Below are positions 1 to 8,762 of a stretch of 64,000 nt of DNA, one piece after another. Made by a program: the position numbers and the translations under genes. Location of the stretch: NCBI RefSeq assembly GCF_000416235.1, contig NZ_ATLO01000039.1:62001-126000 (forward strand), written 5' to 3'. Origin of the DNA: Pseudomonas sp. CFII64. GTDB lineage: Bacteria; Pseudomonadota; Gammaproteobacteria; Pseudomonadales; Pseudomonadaceae. The notes beneath the pieces were generated by a model, which was given only the letters and a program-made list of their open reading frames with translations, was not told the DNA's origin and did not search any database. Position 1 is the stretch's first letter. Every line of letters starts with the position of its first letter.

Positions 1-1
1 C

Positions 2-1831
2 TATCGCTTTCGCAGCAATCGCACCTTTGTGCAACGCGATATCAGCGCACTCAAGAGCCAGTTGACTCTGGGCGAGACGTTCACCGATTCCCAGGTCTTC
101 GACAGCGTGCGTTTCAAGGGCGCCGCGCTCAGTTCCGACGACGGCATGCTGCCCGACAGCGAGCGCATCTTTGCCCCGGTGATTCGCGGCGTCGCCGAGA
201 CCAACGCCGCCGTGGAAGTCCGGCAGAACGACTTCCTGCTGTACAGCGGCAATGTTTCACCCGGCCCCTTTGAAATCACCGACATCTATCCCAGCGGTTC
301 CAATGGCGATCTGCAAGTCACGATCATCGAGGCCGACGGCCGTCGGCGCTCGTTTACCCAGGCGTACGCGGCGCTGCCGATCATGGTGCCGCCAGGCGCG
401 TTGCGTTTCAGCCTGGCTGCCGGACAACTGGACGACAACGGCAATAATCCCGAGTCGCCGACCTTTGCCAGCGCCGCCTTGATCTACGGGTTGTCGGAGC
501 GGATCACCGGCTTTGGTGGCTTGCAAGTGGCCGAAGATTATCAGGCCAGTAACCTCGGCGTGGGGGTCAATACCGGGTTGGGCGCGCTGTCTGCCGATGT
601 CACGCAATCGATCAGTGAAGTGCGCAAGGCGAGTCGTGTCGGGCAAAGCCTGCGCCTGCGTTACGCCAACACGCTGGACGTCACCAACACCACGCTGGCG
701 ATAGCCGGTTATCGCTATTCCACTGAAAAATACCGGACGCTCAATGAGCACGTCGACGAGCTTGGCAACGTTGTCCGGCGGCTTGCGACAGGTCGCGCCA
801 AGGACCGCTTCGAGCTGACGGTCACTCAGGCGTTTGTCGATCCTTCCGGCAGCCTGAGTCTGACGGCCTCGGAGCAGCGTTACTGGAACCTGCCCGGCAA
901 GACCCGCCAGTTTTATCTGGCGTGGAACGCTACGTGGCGCAGCCTCAGCTACAACCTTTCGCTGGAAAGCAACCGCGAGGTGGGCAGTGCGCTGGCGGGC
1001 GACAGCGATCAGCGGATTGGCCTGAGCGTGACCCTGCCACTGGGTTCCAGCCCCGGTTCGTCGCGGCTTTCGTTCAATGGCGTGCGTGACAGTTCGGGGG
1101 ATTACAACGCGCAGGCTGGACTCAACGGTCAGGTGCTGGATCAGCGCAGTACGTTTTATTCGGTGCAGGTCGGTCAGGACAATCGCTCCGGCAGCTTTGG
1201 CTCCGGCAAAGTCAGCACCACCGCACCCTTCGGTCGTTTCGAGGCCGGTTACAGCCAGGGCCGGGATTACGACGCGTTCAGCCTGAGCGCTGCCGGATCC
1301 TTGGTGGCCCATGCGGGCGGGGTCAATTTTGGCCAGTCGCTGGGCGAGACGTTTGCCCTTATCGAAGTCCCTGACGTCAGTGGCGCGAGACTTACCAGCT
1401 TCAACAACGTGGAGACCGCCGCGAACGGTTACGCAGTGCTGCCTTACGCGCAGCCGTATCGCAGCAATTGGGTCAGCCTCGATACGCGGCAGCTGGGCGC
1501 GGATGTCGATCTGGATAACGCCGTCAGCCAGATTGTGCCGCGTCGTGGCGCGATACCGGTGGTGCGCTTCAAGGCGTCGGTGGGGCGTCGGGTGCAATTC
1601 GAACTGGTCCGCGCCGATGGCAGCAAAGTGCCGCTGGGCGCCAGTGTGGAAAATGCCGATGGCAAGGCGTTGGCGGTGGTTGATCCAACCGGGCGCGCTT
1701 TGGTACTCAGTGATCAGGACCGTGGCGAGCTGCAGGTGAAATGGGCCGGCAACCAGTGTCGGGCGCCGTTTGCCCTGCCTGAAAAAGACCCGAAACACGC
1801 CTACGAGCGCGTCCAGGTGATCTGCCAATGA
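2..1831 (+). CDS. Fimbrial outer membrane usher protein (5' truncated by window)
   Basis: This is the C-terminal part (about 609 residues) of a FimD/PapC-type usher, the outer membrane pore that recruits chaperone-subunit complexes and assembles pili. The open frame runs in from the window edge, so the N-terminal gate domain and first barrel strands are missing. Visible usher hallmarks are the RGVAETNAAVEVRQN and PGPFEITDIYPSG segments of the plug/barrel, long alternating beta-strand stretches, and a C-terminal domain ending in a Cys-containing CRAPFALP segment. The stop overlaps the start of the chaperone gene by four bases (ATGA), so translation is probably coupled within one fimbrial operon. 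Confidence 0.93.
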   Translation, partial: YRFRSNRTFVQRDISALKSQLTLGETFTDSQVFDSVRFKGAALSSDDGMLPDSERIFAPVIRGVAETNAAVEVRQNDFLLYSGNVSPGPFEITDIYPSGSNGDLQVTIIEADGRRRSFTQAYAALPIMVPPGALRFSLAAGQLDDNGNNPESPTFASAALIYGLSERITGFGGLQVAEDYQASNLGVGVNTGLGALSADVTQSISEVRKASRVGQSLRLRYANTLDVTNTTLAIAGYRYSTEKYRTLNEHVDELGNVVRRLATGRAKDRFELTVTQAFVDPSGSLSLTASEQRYWNLPGKTRQFYLAWNATWRSLSYNLSLESNREVGSALAGDSDQRIGLSVTLPLGSSPGSSRLSFNGVRDSSGDYNAQAGLNGQVLDQRSTFYSVQVGQDNRSGSFGSGKVSTTAPFGRFEAGYSQGRDYDAFSLSAAGSLVAHAGGVNFGQSLGETFALIEVPDVSGARLTSFNNVETAANGYAVLPYAQPYRSNWVSLDTRQLGADVDLDNAVSQIVPRRGAIPVVRFKASVGRRVQFELVRADGSKVPLGASVENADGKALAVVDPTGRALVLSDQDRGELQVKWAGNQCRAPFALPEKDPKHAYERVQVICQ

Positions 1832-2607
1832 AGCGGCCGGTGGTGTGGATCGTCGTGGTTTATCTGCTCTTGACGCTGCTGATCTCGGTGCCGGGCCTGA
1901 AAGCCTTTGGCGCGGTTTCCCTGACGGGCACGCGCTTGATTTTCGATGGGCGCTTTGCTGAAGCCAGCATTGCGCTGACCAACCGCAGCGACCAACCGGT
2001 ATTGATTCAAGCCTGGCTGACCGATGCCCGCGACGATGATGGCGATCCCGGCAAGGTCGGCGGCGAGTTGCCGTTTGTGTTGACGCCGCCTCTGTCGCAA
2101 CTGGACGGGCAGGGCAAACAGGTCTTGCGCCTGATGTATCAAGGCAGCGGCATTGCCCAGGACAAGGAATCGCTGCTGCACCTGTATGTGCTGGAAATTC
2201 CCCGCCGCGTCGAGGGGCAAAATCAGCTGAGCATCGCCATCCGCCAACGCATCAATGTGTTTTATCGGCCTGCGGGGTTGCCCGGCGATCCCGCTGAAAC
2301 CCCGAGCCTGTTGCGCTGGACGTTGCCTGCAAACGGACCGTTGCGGATCAGCAATCCCACGGCGTTTCACGTCGCGCTGCAAAACGTGCAGGTGGGCGGC
2401 GTTGAACTCAGTGATTACCTGTTGCTGGCGCCGGGGGCGAACCATGAGTTTGCCTTGCCGGCGTCAAATGCGGGACCACAACGCCTGTCGTTCAGCGCAC
2501 TCACGGACTACGGCGCAGCCCGCGCCTATTGCGCCCCAATCGACGGCCGCGAGCCTGTCAGCGCTCGCTTGCACGACCCCGTTTTTCCACAGCAAAAGGA
2601 ATGCTGA
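1828..2607 (+). CDS. Periplasmic fimbrial chaperone (PapD/FimC family)
   Basis: The 259-residue protein caps and delivers pilin subunits in the periplasm by donor-strand complementation. It has an N-terminal hydrophobic export segment (about residues 7-31) and then the PapD-like immunoglobulin fold: GTRLIFDGRFAEASIALTN, a VLRLMYQG-type G1 region, and the family signature IRQRINVFYRPAGLPG near residue 145. The length is normal for the family. It overlaps the usher stop by four bases and is followed two bases later by a secreted subunit gene, giving the order usher, chaperone, subunit. Confidence 0.94.
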   Translation: MKRPVVWIVVVYLLLTLLISVPGLKAFGAVSLTGTRLIFDGRFAEASIALTNRSDQPVLIQAWLTDARDDDGDPGKVGGELPFVLTPPLSQLDGQGKQVLRLMYQGSGIAQDKESLLHLYVLEIPRRVEGQNQLSIAIRQRINVFYRPAGLPGDPAETPSLLRWTLPANGPLRISNPTAFHVALQNVQVGGVELSDYLLLAPGANHEFALPASNAGPQRLSFSALTDYGAARAYCAPIDGREPVSARLHDPVFPQQKEC

Positions 2608-2609
2608 GC

Positions 2610-3608
2610 ATGAATCGTCCCCATCACCCGCGCTGGTGCCAGCTGCTGTTCGTGGCTCTGTTGTTGAGCCCGGCCAGCTGTTTCGCGCTGATCTGCAAAA
2701 CCCAGGGCTCGGGTCAGACGCTGATTCGCGATGATCTGGACAGCAGCGTGGCGATCCCCGCCACGCTGCCCGATGGCGACATCGTCTGGCGTTCGCCGCG
2801 ACACGACATTCAGGTCGAATGCGCCAAGGACGCCATGCCGCAAGTGCGGGAAGAAATCTTCGTCTACCTCAATCCGGATAACCAGCAGATCGGCCAGGGT
2901 ATTCGCTCCGGCCTGGCGTTGGCGGGCATCGATCACCTGCAAAGCGGCGGGCGGATCGCGACCGGTCAGTTCCTGCCGGTGTGTCACGAGAGCCCGTCCA
3001 ATATCGCGGCCTGCCCAAAAGTGACGTTCAATCTTGGCTTCTCGATGTTCATCCAGAAATTCGGACCCACTCCGCCCTCCGGCGTCGCCAGTGACCTGCT
3101 GGATTATCGGCTGTTCCAGCTTGACGGTGGCAGCGGCCCCAATCCGTTGCCTGGGCAGAACCTCAGTTACCTGATCAATAACCTGAACGGCTTACGTTTT
3201 GTGGCCTGCGATGCCGAGTTGCAGATCGTGCCCGAGACTGTCGAATTCGGCCCCATCGGGATTCAGCAGGTGGCCGTGGGGAAAGTCATCGATCGCCGAC
3301 CGTTTTCCCTGGTCACGCGCAGAACCTGCGATTCGCCGTTCAGCCTCGGTGCGCGTTTCAAACCCGTCACGGGGACGCTGGCGGGGGATTTCCTGATTCC
3401 GGCAGCCAACAGATCGGTGGGCATCCGTATCGTCAATGGCCGCGACGACGCGATCCTGCGGTACAACGAGCCATTTCATCTGGCGGACATGCTCGACGAT
3501 GTTTCATCCGCGAGTGCGGACTTCAATGCCGAGTTGGTCTGGCAGACGACGCGACCCAAGGCCGGGCCATTCGAGGCCGAGGTCATGGTGGATCTGTTTT
3601 ACAAATAG
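2610..3608 (+). CDS. Fimbrial tip-adhesin-like subunit
   Basis: A secreted protein of 332 residues encoded directly after the chaperone. The ATG at 2610 is chosen because it gives a clean Sec signal peptide (MNRPHHPRW, hydrophobic LLFVALLLSPASCFA, mature start near LICKTQG); an upstream in-frame start would run through the chaperone gene. At more than 300 residues it is about twice a major pilin, and it ends in an alternating hydrophobic strand (EVMVDLFYK) like the last strand of pilin domains. That fits a two-domain tip adhesin (receptor domain plus pilin domain). The receptor is unknown. The adhesin role is inferred from size and operon position. Confidence 0.75.
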   Translation: MNRPHHPRWCQLLFVALLLSPASCFALICKTQGSGQTLIRDDLDSSVAIPATLPDGDIVWRSPRHDIQVECAKDAMPQVREEIFVYLNPDNQQIGQGIRSGLALAGIDHLQSGGRIATGQFLPVCHESPSNIAACPKVTFNLGFSMFIQKFGPTPPSGVASDLLDYRLFQLDGGSGPNPLPGQNLSYLINNLNGLRFVACDAELQIVPETVEFGPIGIQQVAVGKVIDRRPFSLVTRRTCDSPFSLGARFKPVTGTLAGDFLIPAANRSVGIRIVNGRDDAILRYNEPFHLADMLDDVSSASADFNAELVWQTTRPKAGPFEAEVMVDLFYK

Positions 3609-3710
3609 CGTTAGCCGATGGGAGGTGAAGGGCGGTGCAGGCGGGTTGCGAGGGATTGAGGTATGCTGCGCGGCCGTTCGACGACCCCATTCCATTTTCT
3701 GGAGCCTTCC

Positions 3711-3932
3711 ATGACTTCTGCTGACCAAACACCTGCTCCTGAAACCGTCGTCGATGATGCGGCCACAGACAAGCAAACCGCGATTCCAGCGTTCAGCTTC
3801 CCGTTCAAGCCTGCCGATTTCGCGCAGAACAAGAACGATCAACCCTGGTATCAGCAATCGAACAAATCCGGCCACCACAAAACCCCGGGCGTCGCGCCAC
3901 ACGGCACGCGCAAGACGATGGGTAAGCGCTGA
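3711..3932 (+). CDS. Small hypothetical protein, acidic N-terminus
   Basis: A 73-residue soluble protein with no signal peptide or membrane segment. It begins with an acidic Thr/Ala-rich stretch and ends in a basic tail (HGTRKTMGKR). The ATG at 3711 follows GGAGCC with normal spacing; an earlier in-frame start at 3663 lacks a ribosome binding site. I recognise no domain. The two-part composition looks like small Pseudomonas-restricted proteins, but that is an impression. It lies alone between the fimbrial operon and a REP cluster. Confidence 0.6.
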   Translation: MTSADQTPAPETVVDDAATDKQTAIPAFSFPFKPADFAQNKNDQPWYQQSNKSGHHKTPGVAPHGTRKTMGKR

Positions 3933-3957
3933 GCCAGTCGCGATTCCGTGCAGGCTG

Positions 3958-4134
3958 TGTGGGAGCGAGCTTGCTCGCGAAGAACGATCTGACTCACCGC
4001 GGCGCCTGATTCGCGGGCAAGCCTCCAACGGAACGCCTTGATGCCCGTAGGACCGGATTCATCCGGGAGGGCGTCGGCACTGGCAACACATCCGTGGCGT
4101 CTGAAAACCCTTCGCGAGCAAGCCTCGCTCCAAC
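3958..4134. repeat. REP (repetitive extragenic palindromic) cluster
   Basis: Three Pseudomonas-type REP units lie between convergent genes. Unit one (3958-3983) has the stem GCGAG-ttg-CTCGC, unit two (4044-4068) is GTAGGACCGGATTCATCC-like, and unit three (4111-4134) is the inverted form TTCGCGAGCAAGCCTCGCTC. Two different REP families are thus mixed in 180 bases. Such units often act as mRNA 3' stabilisers or gyrase/IHF sites and are mobilised by REP-associated transposases; none is encoded here. Confidence 0.8.
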
Positions 4135-4142
4135 GGACTGTG

Positions 4143-4892
4143 TCAGGCCTGCAACGGAATGAACAGATACCCCTGCGGCTCGCTGCTCAGCACATTGGCG
4201 CCCGCCACTTGTAGCCTGTCGATCACCGCTTGCCCCGCGACGTGAAAGCTCCAGCCCTCGTGCTCGGCGGGACGATCACCGCCTTCAAGCACGTGCACCA
4301 CCGCTCCGGCAAAAGCGCTCATGTCCGGCAAATACGCCACGAAGCCATTGCCCTTGAGCGCCGTGGTGCGGATCCCCAGTTGCTGACAGATGGCTTGCTT
4401 GGCGGCGATGTCATCCCGGTCGGCCTGGCGCGACTGTTCGATCAGCCCCATCAGTTGCGTATCGACCAGTTGGCCGCCGACGATCAGGTCCGGACCTTGT
4501 TCCCAGGATTGCGGCGGACAGCCCTTGGATTCTGGTCGCAGGGGGATATGCGGATTGATTTCCATCGGATAGATACGGCACACCAGCGGCCGACGCTCGT
4601 AGATGCGGCAGAGATTTTCCGCGTCAAGATTCCGACAAGGGCCGACGTTGTAAGCGGCGAAGGTGATGGCCACATGGACCTCGGCTGTACCGCTGGCAAC
4701 CACTGTCGAGCGGCGCAAAGCGTGGTTCAGCTGGGTGTGATCAACGCCATAACCATCGGCCAGAAACGCCTCGGTCAGAACGATCACTGTGCCGCCGTCG
4801 GCCGCCCAGTGCATGGCTTCGGTGAGTGTCAGGGGAACGTGGTGATCGGTGCAGCAACTGCCACAACCGACGCAGGAAAACTGGGTGTTCAT
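4143..4892 (-). CDS. YkgJ-type cysteine cluster protein
   Basis: A 249-residue protein of the YkgJ/UPF0153 zinc- or iron-chelating family. The N-terminal cluster CVGCGSCC is followed by CRNLDAENLCRIYERRP and LVCRIYP, the usual eight-cysteine arrangement that binds metal; the biochemical role is not established. The start at 4892 (MNTQFSCVGCG) is preferred because the family normally begins just before the first cysteine; starts at 4910 and 4949 are also open. The C-terminal 100 residues carry no motif I recognise. Confidence 0.8.
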   Translation of the reverse strand: MNTQFSCVGCGSCCTDHHVPLTLTEAMHWAADGGTVIVLTEAFLADGYGVDHTQLNHALRRSTVVASGTAEVHVAITFAAYNVGPCRNLDAENLCRIYERRPLVCRIYPMEINPHIPLRPESKGCPPQSWEQGPDLIVGGQLVDTQLMGLIEQSRQADRDDIAAKQAICQQLGIRTTALKGNGFVAYLPDMSAFAGAVVHVLEGGDRPAEHEGWSFHVAGQAVIDRLQVAGANVLSSEPQGYLFIPLQA

Positions 4893-5001
4893 GGGCAAGC
4901 GATCCGTCATGACAGGCGCGGAACAGTGCGGCAAGAACTGGCTGCGCACACGGCAAAGTCAGAAGTCGAAGCAAGTTATGCGCCAGCGCACCGAGATGGC
5001 C

Positions 5002-5068
5002 ATTCGGGGACAAGTCCCCTCCTACCGGTTTTGCACAGGTCAGGTAGGACCGGACTTGTCCGGGAAAG
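5002..5068. repeat. REP pair (BIME-like), inverted units
   Basis: Two REP units in opposite orientation: TTCGGGGACAAGTCCCC-TCCTACC and GGTAGGACCGGACTTGTCCGG, separated by GGTTTTGCACAGGTCA. They are the same family as the tandem units at 19616-19833. Located upstream of the cysteine cluster gene and downstream of the small secreted protein gene. Confidence 0.8.
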
Positions 5069-5113
5069 ACTTTTGAGCGACACGGAATCTCGCTGATGGG
5101 TCATTGCGGGCAT

Positions 5114-5434
5114 TTACTGCTTCGGCGTTGGCTTGAGCGCGTTCCACTCGGTCACTGTCGCCTTTTTGCTGTGGCGGTTGTACAGGCACAGCTCGGCGCC
5201 AGGCTGATTTTTCATGTGTGGTTGCGGATAACGGCCTTCGAGCATCAGCGCTTCGTAGCCGACGCTGTCGTCGAAGCCCGCTTTACCGGAGGGTTTGACG
5301 CTTTTGAGCTGGCTGGCCTTGATGCAGCTGTCGACCACTGCCTTGTCCAGCGCTTTCCAGGCATCGGTGCTTGAAGCCTGGGCCTGACCGGCGATGGCGA
5401 TCAGGGCAAGCAGTAACGCGGAGGCTGATTTCAT
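5114..5434 (-). CDS. Small secreted hypothetical protein
   Basis: A protein of 106 residues with a Sec signal peptide (MKSASALLLALIAIAGQAQA, cleavage after AQA), so the mature product should be periplasmic. The mature part has two cysteines (SCIKAS and ELCLYN) that could form one disulfide. The start at 5434 is preferred because a GGA lies 7 bases upstream; ATGs at 5440 and 5446 would only add two or four residues. No family is recognised. It ends 31 bases from nothing coding on this strand and looks monocistronic. Confidence 0.65.
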   Translation of the reverse strand: MKSASALLLALIAIAGQAQASSTDAWKALDKAVVDSCIKASQLKSVKPSGKAGFDDSVGYEALMLEGRYPQPHMKNQPGAELCLYNRHSKKATVTEWNALKPTPKQ

Positions 5435-5476
5435 GTCCATTTCCATTGGGCTTGATGGGGTGGCGATTATGCCAGA

Positions 5477-5947
5477 TCAGGCCAGATCGAGCTCGGTCAT
5501 TGCCGAGCGCTGCACGTAGCGCATCCCGGCTTTTTCATACAGCCGCCGGGCATCGAAGTTGTTTTCCATGACCTTGAGGTCCACCCAGCCTTCGCCGCGC
5601 AAGCCGAACGCGTGGAAGCCATGCGTGAGCAGTGCAAGTGCGGTGCCCTGACGCCGGGCGCGAGGATGAACGACCAGATCCTTGATGAACGCGCTGGTCC
5701 AGCAGTGCATGACGCCCACCAGGTCTGATTCGTCCCAGGCGCTGAAACACAGGGCCGGGTCGAATTCAGGATCAGCGTGCAAGCTGCGCAGCCAGGTTGG
5801 AAAATCCGTCACGCTGCCGCCGCCGTTTTGATAGCCCAGGATCAGCAACTGATGAATCTGCATCGCGTCTTCGGGCGCAAATCCCTGCCGAATCGGTTGA
5901 CCGGCAGCGGCGTTGATCGGGTGGACGCCCTGCAGATCCCGACGCAT
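5477..5947 (-). CDS. GNAT family N-acetyltransferase
   Basis: A GCN5-related acetyltransferase, which transfers acetyl from acetyl-CoA to an unknown amine. The acetyl-CoA site is visible as VHPRARRQGTALALLTHGF (the R/Q-x-x-G-x-G/A loop), followed by the beta5 segment VDLKVMENN and YEKAGMRYVQR, the standard GNAT C-terminus. The start is uncertain: the frame is open back to 6061, overlapping cheV. The ATG at 5947 gives 156 residues, normal for the fold, and leaves 68 bases after the cheV stop. Probably in one transcript with cheV upstream. Confidence 0.75.
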   Translation of the reverse strand: MRRDLQGVHPINAAAGQPIRQGFAPEDAMQIHQLLILGYQNGGGSVTDFPTWLRSLHADPEFDPALCFSAWDESDLVGVMHCWTSAFIKDLVVHPRARRQGTALALLTHGFHAFGLRGEGWVDLKVMENNFDARRLYEKAGMRYVQRSAMTELDLA

Positions 5948-6015
5948 CAGCCAGCAATGCCGGTCCGAGCTGCCGAGGGGATCGGCAGCAGGTCGGGTTG
6001 GCTGGTTTTGCCAGA

Positions 6016-6915
6016 TCAGTGATGGCTGGCTTGCACCGCACGTGCCGCCGTGATTAAACATTTGGTCAACTCAGGGGACGAGAACTTGGTCAGTACGGCA
6101 TTGGCACCTGCCGCCTGGGCTTTTTCGCTGTTCATCGCGCTGTCCAGCGATGTATGCAGCAGGACATAAAGATCGTTGAAGTCCGGGGTCTCGCGCAAGG
6201 TGCGCGTGAATGCATAACCATCCATTTCGGACATTTCGATATCCGAAACCACCACGTTGATCTGCGCCGGTGAGCCTTGCAGCTCCAGCAACACGTCGAT
6301 GGCTTCCTTGGCGCTGCGGGCCGTGTGGCAATCGAGGCCGAGGTTGCGCAGGGTAATCAGCGATTGCTGCAAGGCCACCTGACTGTCATCGACCACCAGA
6401 ATTCGCGCGGCGGCCAGCAGTTCGACTTCTTCCGCCGTCAGAGCGTTAGGCTCGACGACGATTTGCGCAGGTGCGATGGCATGGATGACCTTCTCGATAT
6501 CCAGCACCTGCACCAGCACGCCATCGACCTGGGTGACCCCGGTAATGAATGACTTGCTGCCTGCGCCGTAGGGCGGCGGGCGAATGTCGGTGGTCAGGCA
6601 ATGAACAATCTTGCTCACGGCTTGCACATGCAGACCCTGTTTGGAGCGGCTGACGTCGGTGACGATCAGGCAGCCACCGTCCGGGTCCACCAGTGGACGC
6701 TCGCCAATGGCGCGACTGAGGTCGATCACCGACAACGCCGCACCGCGCAAGGTGGCGACGCCTTTGACGTGGGGATGGGATTCGGGCAGCCGGGTCAGGG
6801 CAGGGCAGGGGATGATTTCGCTGACCTTGAGTAGATTGATCGCCATCAGCTTGCCGCTGCGCAATGTGAACAGCAGCAGCGAGAGGGAATCTGCGCGGAC
6901 GTTCTTGGAGGACAT
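6016..6915 (-). CDS. cheV: Chemotaxis coupling protein CheV
   Basis: A hybrid scaffold that joins a CheW-like domain to a phosphorylatable receiver domain and links chemoreceptors to CheA at the cell poles. Residues about 10-160 are CheW-like (LLLFTLRSGKLMAINLLKV, VKGVATLRG, VLDIEKV). Residues about 172-295 are a receiver domain with the acid pair D176/D177 (ILVVDDSQ), the phospho-acceptor D225 (VVVSDIEM), T265 and K277 (VLTKF), so the receiver looks functional. At 299 residues the length is typical. It stands alone, away from a che operon, as CheV paralogues often do in Pseudomonas. Confidence 0.93.
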   Translation of the reverse strand: MSSKNVRADSLSLLLFTLRSGKLMAINLLKVSEIIPCPALTRLPESHPHVKGVATLRGAALSVIDLSRAIGERPLVDPDGGCLIVTDVSRSKQGLHVQAVSKIVHCLTTDIRPPPYGAGSKSFITGVTQVDGVLVQVLDIEKVIHAIAPAQIVVEPNALTAEEVELLAAARILVVDDSQVALQQSLITLRNLGLDCHTARSAKEAIDVLLELQGSPAQINVVVSDIEMSEMDGYAFTRTLRETPDFNDLYVLLHTSLDSAMNSEKAQAAGANAVLTKFSSPELTKCLITAARAVQASHH

Positions 6916-7207
6916 ATAAACCTTCTGGCCTTAGGTGTCTCGCTGCAACGAGCAGCAGACAGCTTTCTTTGGAGGGTTATCGACCTGCGCGTCGCGTGCT
7001 TGAGGTTTTTTGTGTAACCGATGTGCAAAATTCTGCTACCGACAGGCGAGTCAAAAAGACTTCTCGCTGTCAAAACGACCCGTTTTCGTCTGTTGTCATT
7101 TTGACCTTGTGTCTTTAGGTGGTTGATTATATTGAATAAAAATACTGGCACGATTACTGATACATGCAGGGTAGATCTTGTAAAGTCCCGCGTGCCAGGA
7201 GTACCTC

Positions 7208-8389
7208 ATGTTGAATGCCTCAGATCGTGCCATCGTCAAATCCACTGTGCCACTGCTCGAAAGCGGTGGCGAAGCACTGACCACTCATTTCTATAAAAAA
7301 ATGCTTTCGGAATACCCGCAAGTGCAGCCCTTGTTCAATCCGGCCCACCAGGCGAGCGGTGCTCAGCCCAAAGCCCTGGCCAACGGTTTGCTGATGTACG
7401 CCCGGCATATCGATGAGCTGGAGCAACTGGGTGATCTGCTCGCCAAGATCATCAACAAACACGTCGCGCTGCAAATTCTTCCCGAGCACTACCCGATTGT
7501 CGGCAGCTGCCTGTTGGCCGCCATTATCGAAGTGCTGGGCGAGGAAATCGCCACCGAGGAAGTGATCAATGCCTGGGCCAACGCCTATCAGCAACTGGCG
7601 GACATCCTGATCGGCGCCGAAGCGGTGATCTACGACGAAAAGGCCGAGGCTCAAGGCGGCTGGCGCGGGACTCGTGAATTCAAGCTGATGGACAAGGTCG
7701 TGGAAAGTAACGAGATCACCTCGTTCTACCTCAAGCCTGCGGACGCAGGTCCGGTGCTGGATTTTGCCGCCGGCCAATACCTGGGTTTACAACTGCACAT
7801 CAACGGCATCGAGATGCGTCGCAACTACTCGCTGTCGGCGGTTCCTGGCGGCGGCCAGTACCGGATCAGCGTCAAGCGTGAGCCGCACGGCAAGGTGTCG
7901 AACTATCTGCACGATCAGGTGCAGGTCGGCGACAGCCTTCAGGTCTTCACGCCGTCCGGGGAGTTCACCCTGGCCAAGAGTGACAAACCGCTGGTGTTGA
8001 TCAGTGGCGGGGTAGGGATCACGCCAACTCTGGCCATGCTTGAAGCCGCGCTGGAGACTTCCCGTCCGATCCACTTCATCCACTGCGCGCGCAATGGCGG
8101 CGTCCATGCGTTTCGCAAATGGGTCGATGATCTGGCAGCTCGCCATCCGCAGCTCAAGCGTTTCTATTGCTACGCCGAAAATGACGGCGTCAGCCCGGCA
8201 GCCGATGCGGTGGGCTTGCTGAATCAGGCGCAGCTGGAGCAATGGTTGCCGGAGGATCGCGACCTGGATGCCTACTTCCTCGGTCCCAAGGGGTTCATGG
8301 CTGCGATCAAGCGCCAGTTGAAAATTGCCGGGGTTCCTGAGAAGCAAAGCCGTTTTGAATTCTTCGGCCCGGCTTCTGCCCTTGAGTAA
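7208..8389 (+). CDS. hmp: Flavohaemoprotein, nitric oxide dioxygenase
   Basis: Converts NO and O2 to nitrate using NAD(P)H and protects against nitrosative stress in the cytoplasm. It is a full-length three-domain protein of 393 residues: globin (1-140, distal Tyr29 in FYKKM, proximal His85 in NKHVALQ), FAD domain (RRNYSLS motif) and NAD domain (GGVGITPTLAM near 268). A good AGGAG site lies before the ATG. The usual divergent FhpR/NorR regulator gene is not adjacent: cheV is on the other side of a 292-base gap. A TGGCAC hexamer at 7146 resembles a sigma-54 -24 element, but the matching -12 GC is not in place. Confidence 0.95.
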   Translation: MLNASDRAIVKSTVPLLESGGEALTTHFYKKMLSEYPQVQPLFNPAHQASGAQPKALANGLLMYARHIDELEQLGDLLAKIINKHVALQILPEHYPIVGSCLLAAIIEVLGEEIATEEVINAWANAYQQLADILIGAEAVIYDEKAEAQGGWRGTREFKLMDKVVESNEITSFYLKPADAGPVLDFAAGQYLGLQLHINGIEMRRNYSLSAVPGGGQYRISVKREPHGKVSNYLHDQVQVGDSLQVFTPSGEFTLAKSDKPLVLISGGVGITPTLAMLEAALETSRPIHFIHCARNGGVHAFRKWVDDLAARHPQLKRFYCYAENDGVSPAADAVGLLNQAQLEQWLPEDRDLDAYFLGPKGFMAAIKRQLKIAGVPEKQSRFEFFGPASALE

Positions 8390-8410
8390 GCTGCGACAAA
8401 GCGCCGCACT

Positions 8411-8483
8411 CTTCTATATATAGAAGGGCTCACTGCGACAAAAAGCCGCATCCTTCTATATATAAGAAGGATTCGGCTTTTTT
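8411..8483 (+). terminator. Twin hairpins with terminator after hmp
   Basis: The strong hairpin is 8440-8483: AAAAGCCG-CATCCTTCT-atatat-AAGAAGGATT-CGGCTTTT followed by T's. Just upstream, 8411-8426 is a perfect 16-base palindrome, CTTCTATATATAGAAG. The two copies sit in near-duplicate 45-base contexts (GCGACAAA...GCCGCA). The second has the GC stem and T-run of an intrinsic terminator; the first does not. Confidence 0.8.
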
Positions 8484-8762
8484 GCGTTTCTGGCGGTGCT
8501 TTGTGCCGGATGCTGGCGGTGATCGTGCATGGCGGATTTTTGCTTGCCCATGACGCAGGTCAAGGCGAGGTGGTGCCATCCGGTGGCCAAATGTATCCGT
8601 ACAGCGGGTCAGGTCTTGAGTTGTCCGGCCCGCCCCGTGATTATCCCGAGCGATCGGGCCGTTGTGCATTTACACTCTCGTGGTTGAGAACCCACGGCTG
8701 GCTTCAATGGGCCCAGGCATGGATCGACGATCCATATGGACACCCTGACAAAAGGTATGTGA
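8484..8762. other. Intergenic region between hmp and dsbB
   Basis: About 280 bases with no gene I can support. It should carry the dsbB promoter, but no convincing -35/-10 pair stands out. Open frames here lack family similarity and are shadows. Confidence 0.5.

Noticed and set aside
257..1828. Long minus-strand open frame (523 codons) opposite the usher gene
   Set aside because: It is the antisense shadow of a high-GC coding region; the translation is Arg/His/Gln-rich with no domain, while the plus strand encodes a clear usher.
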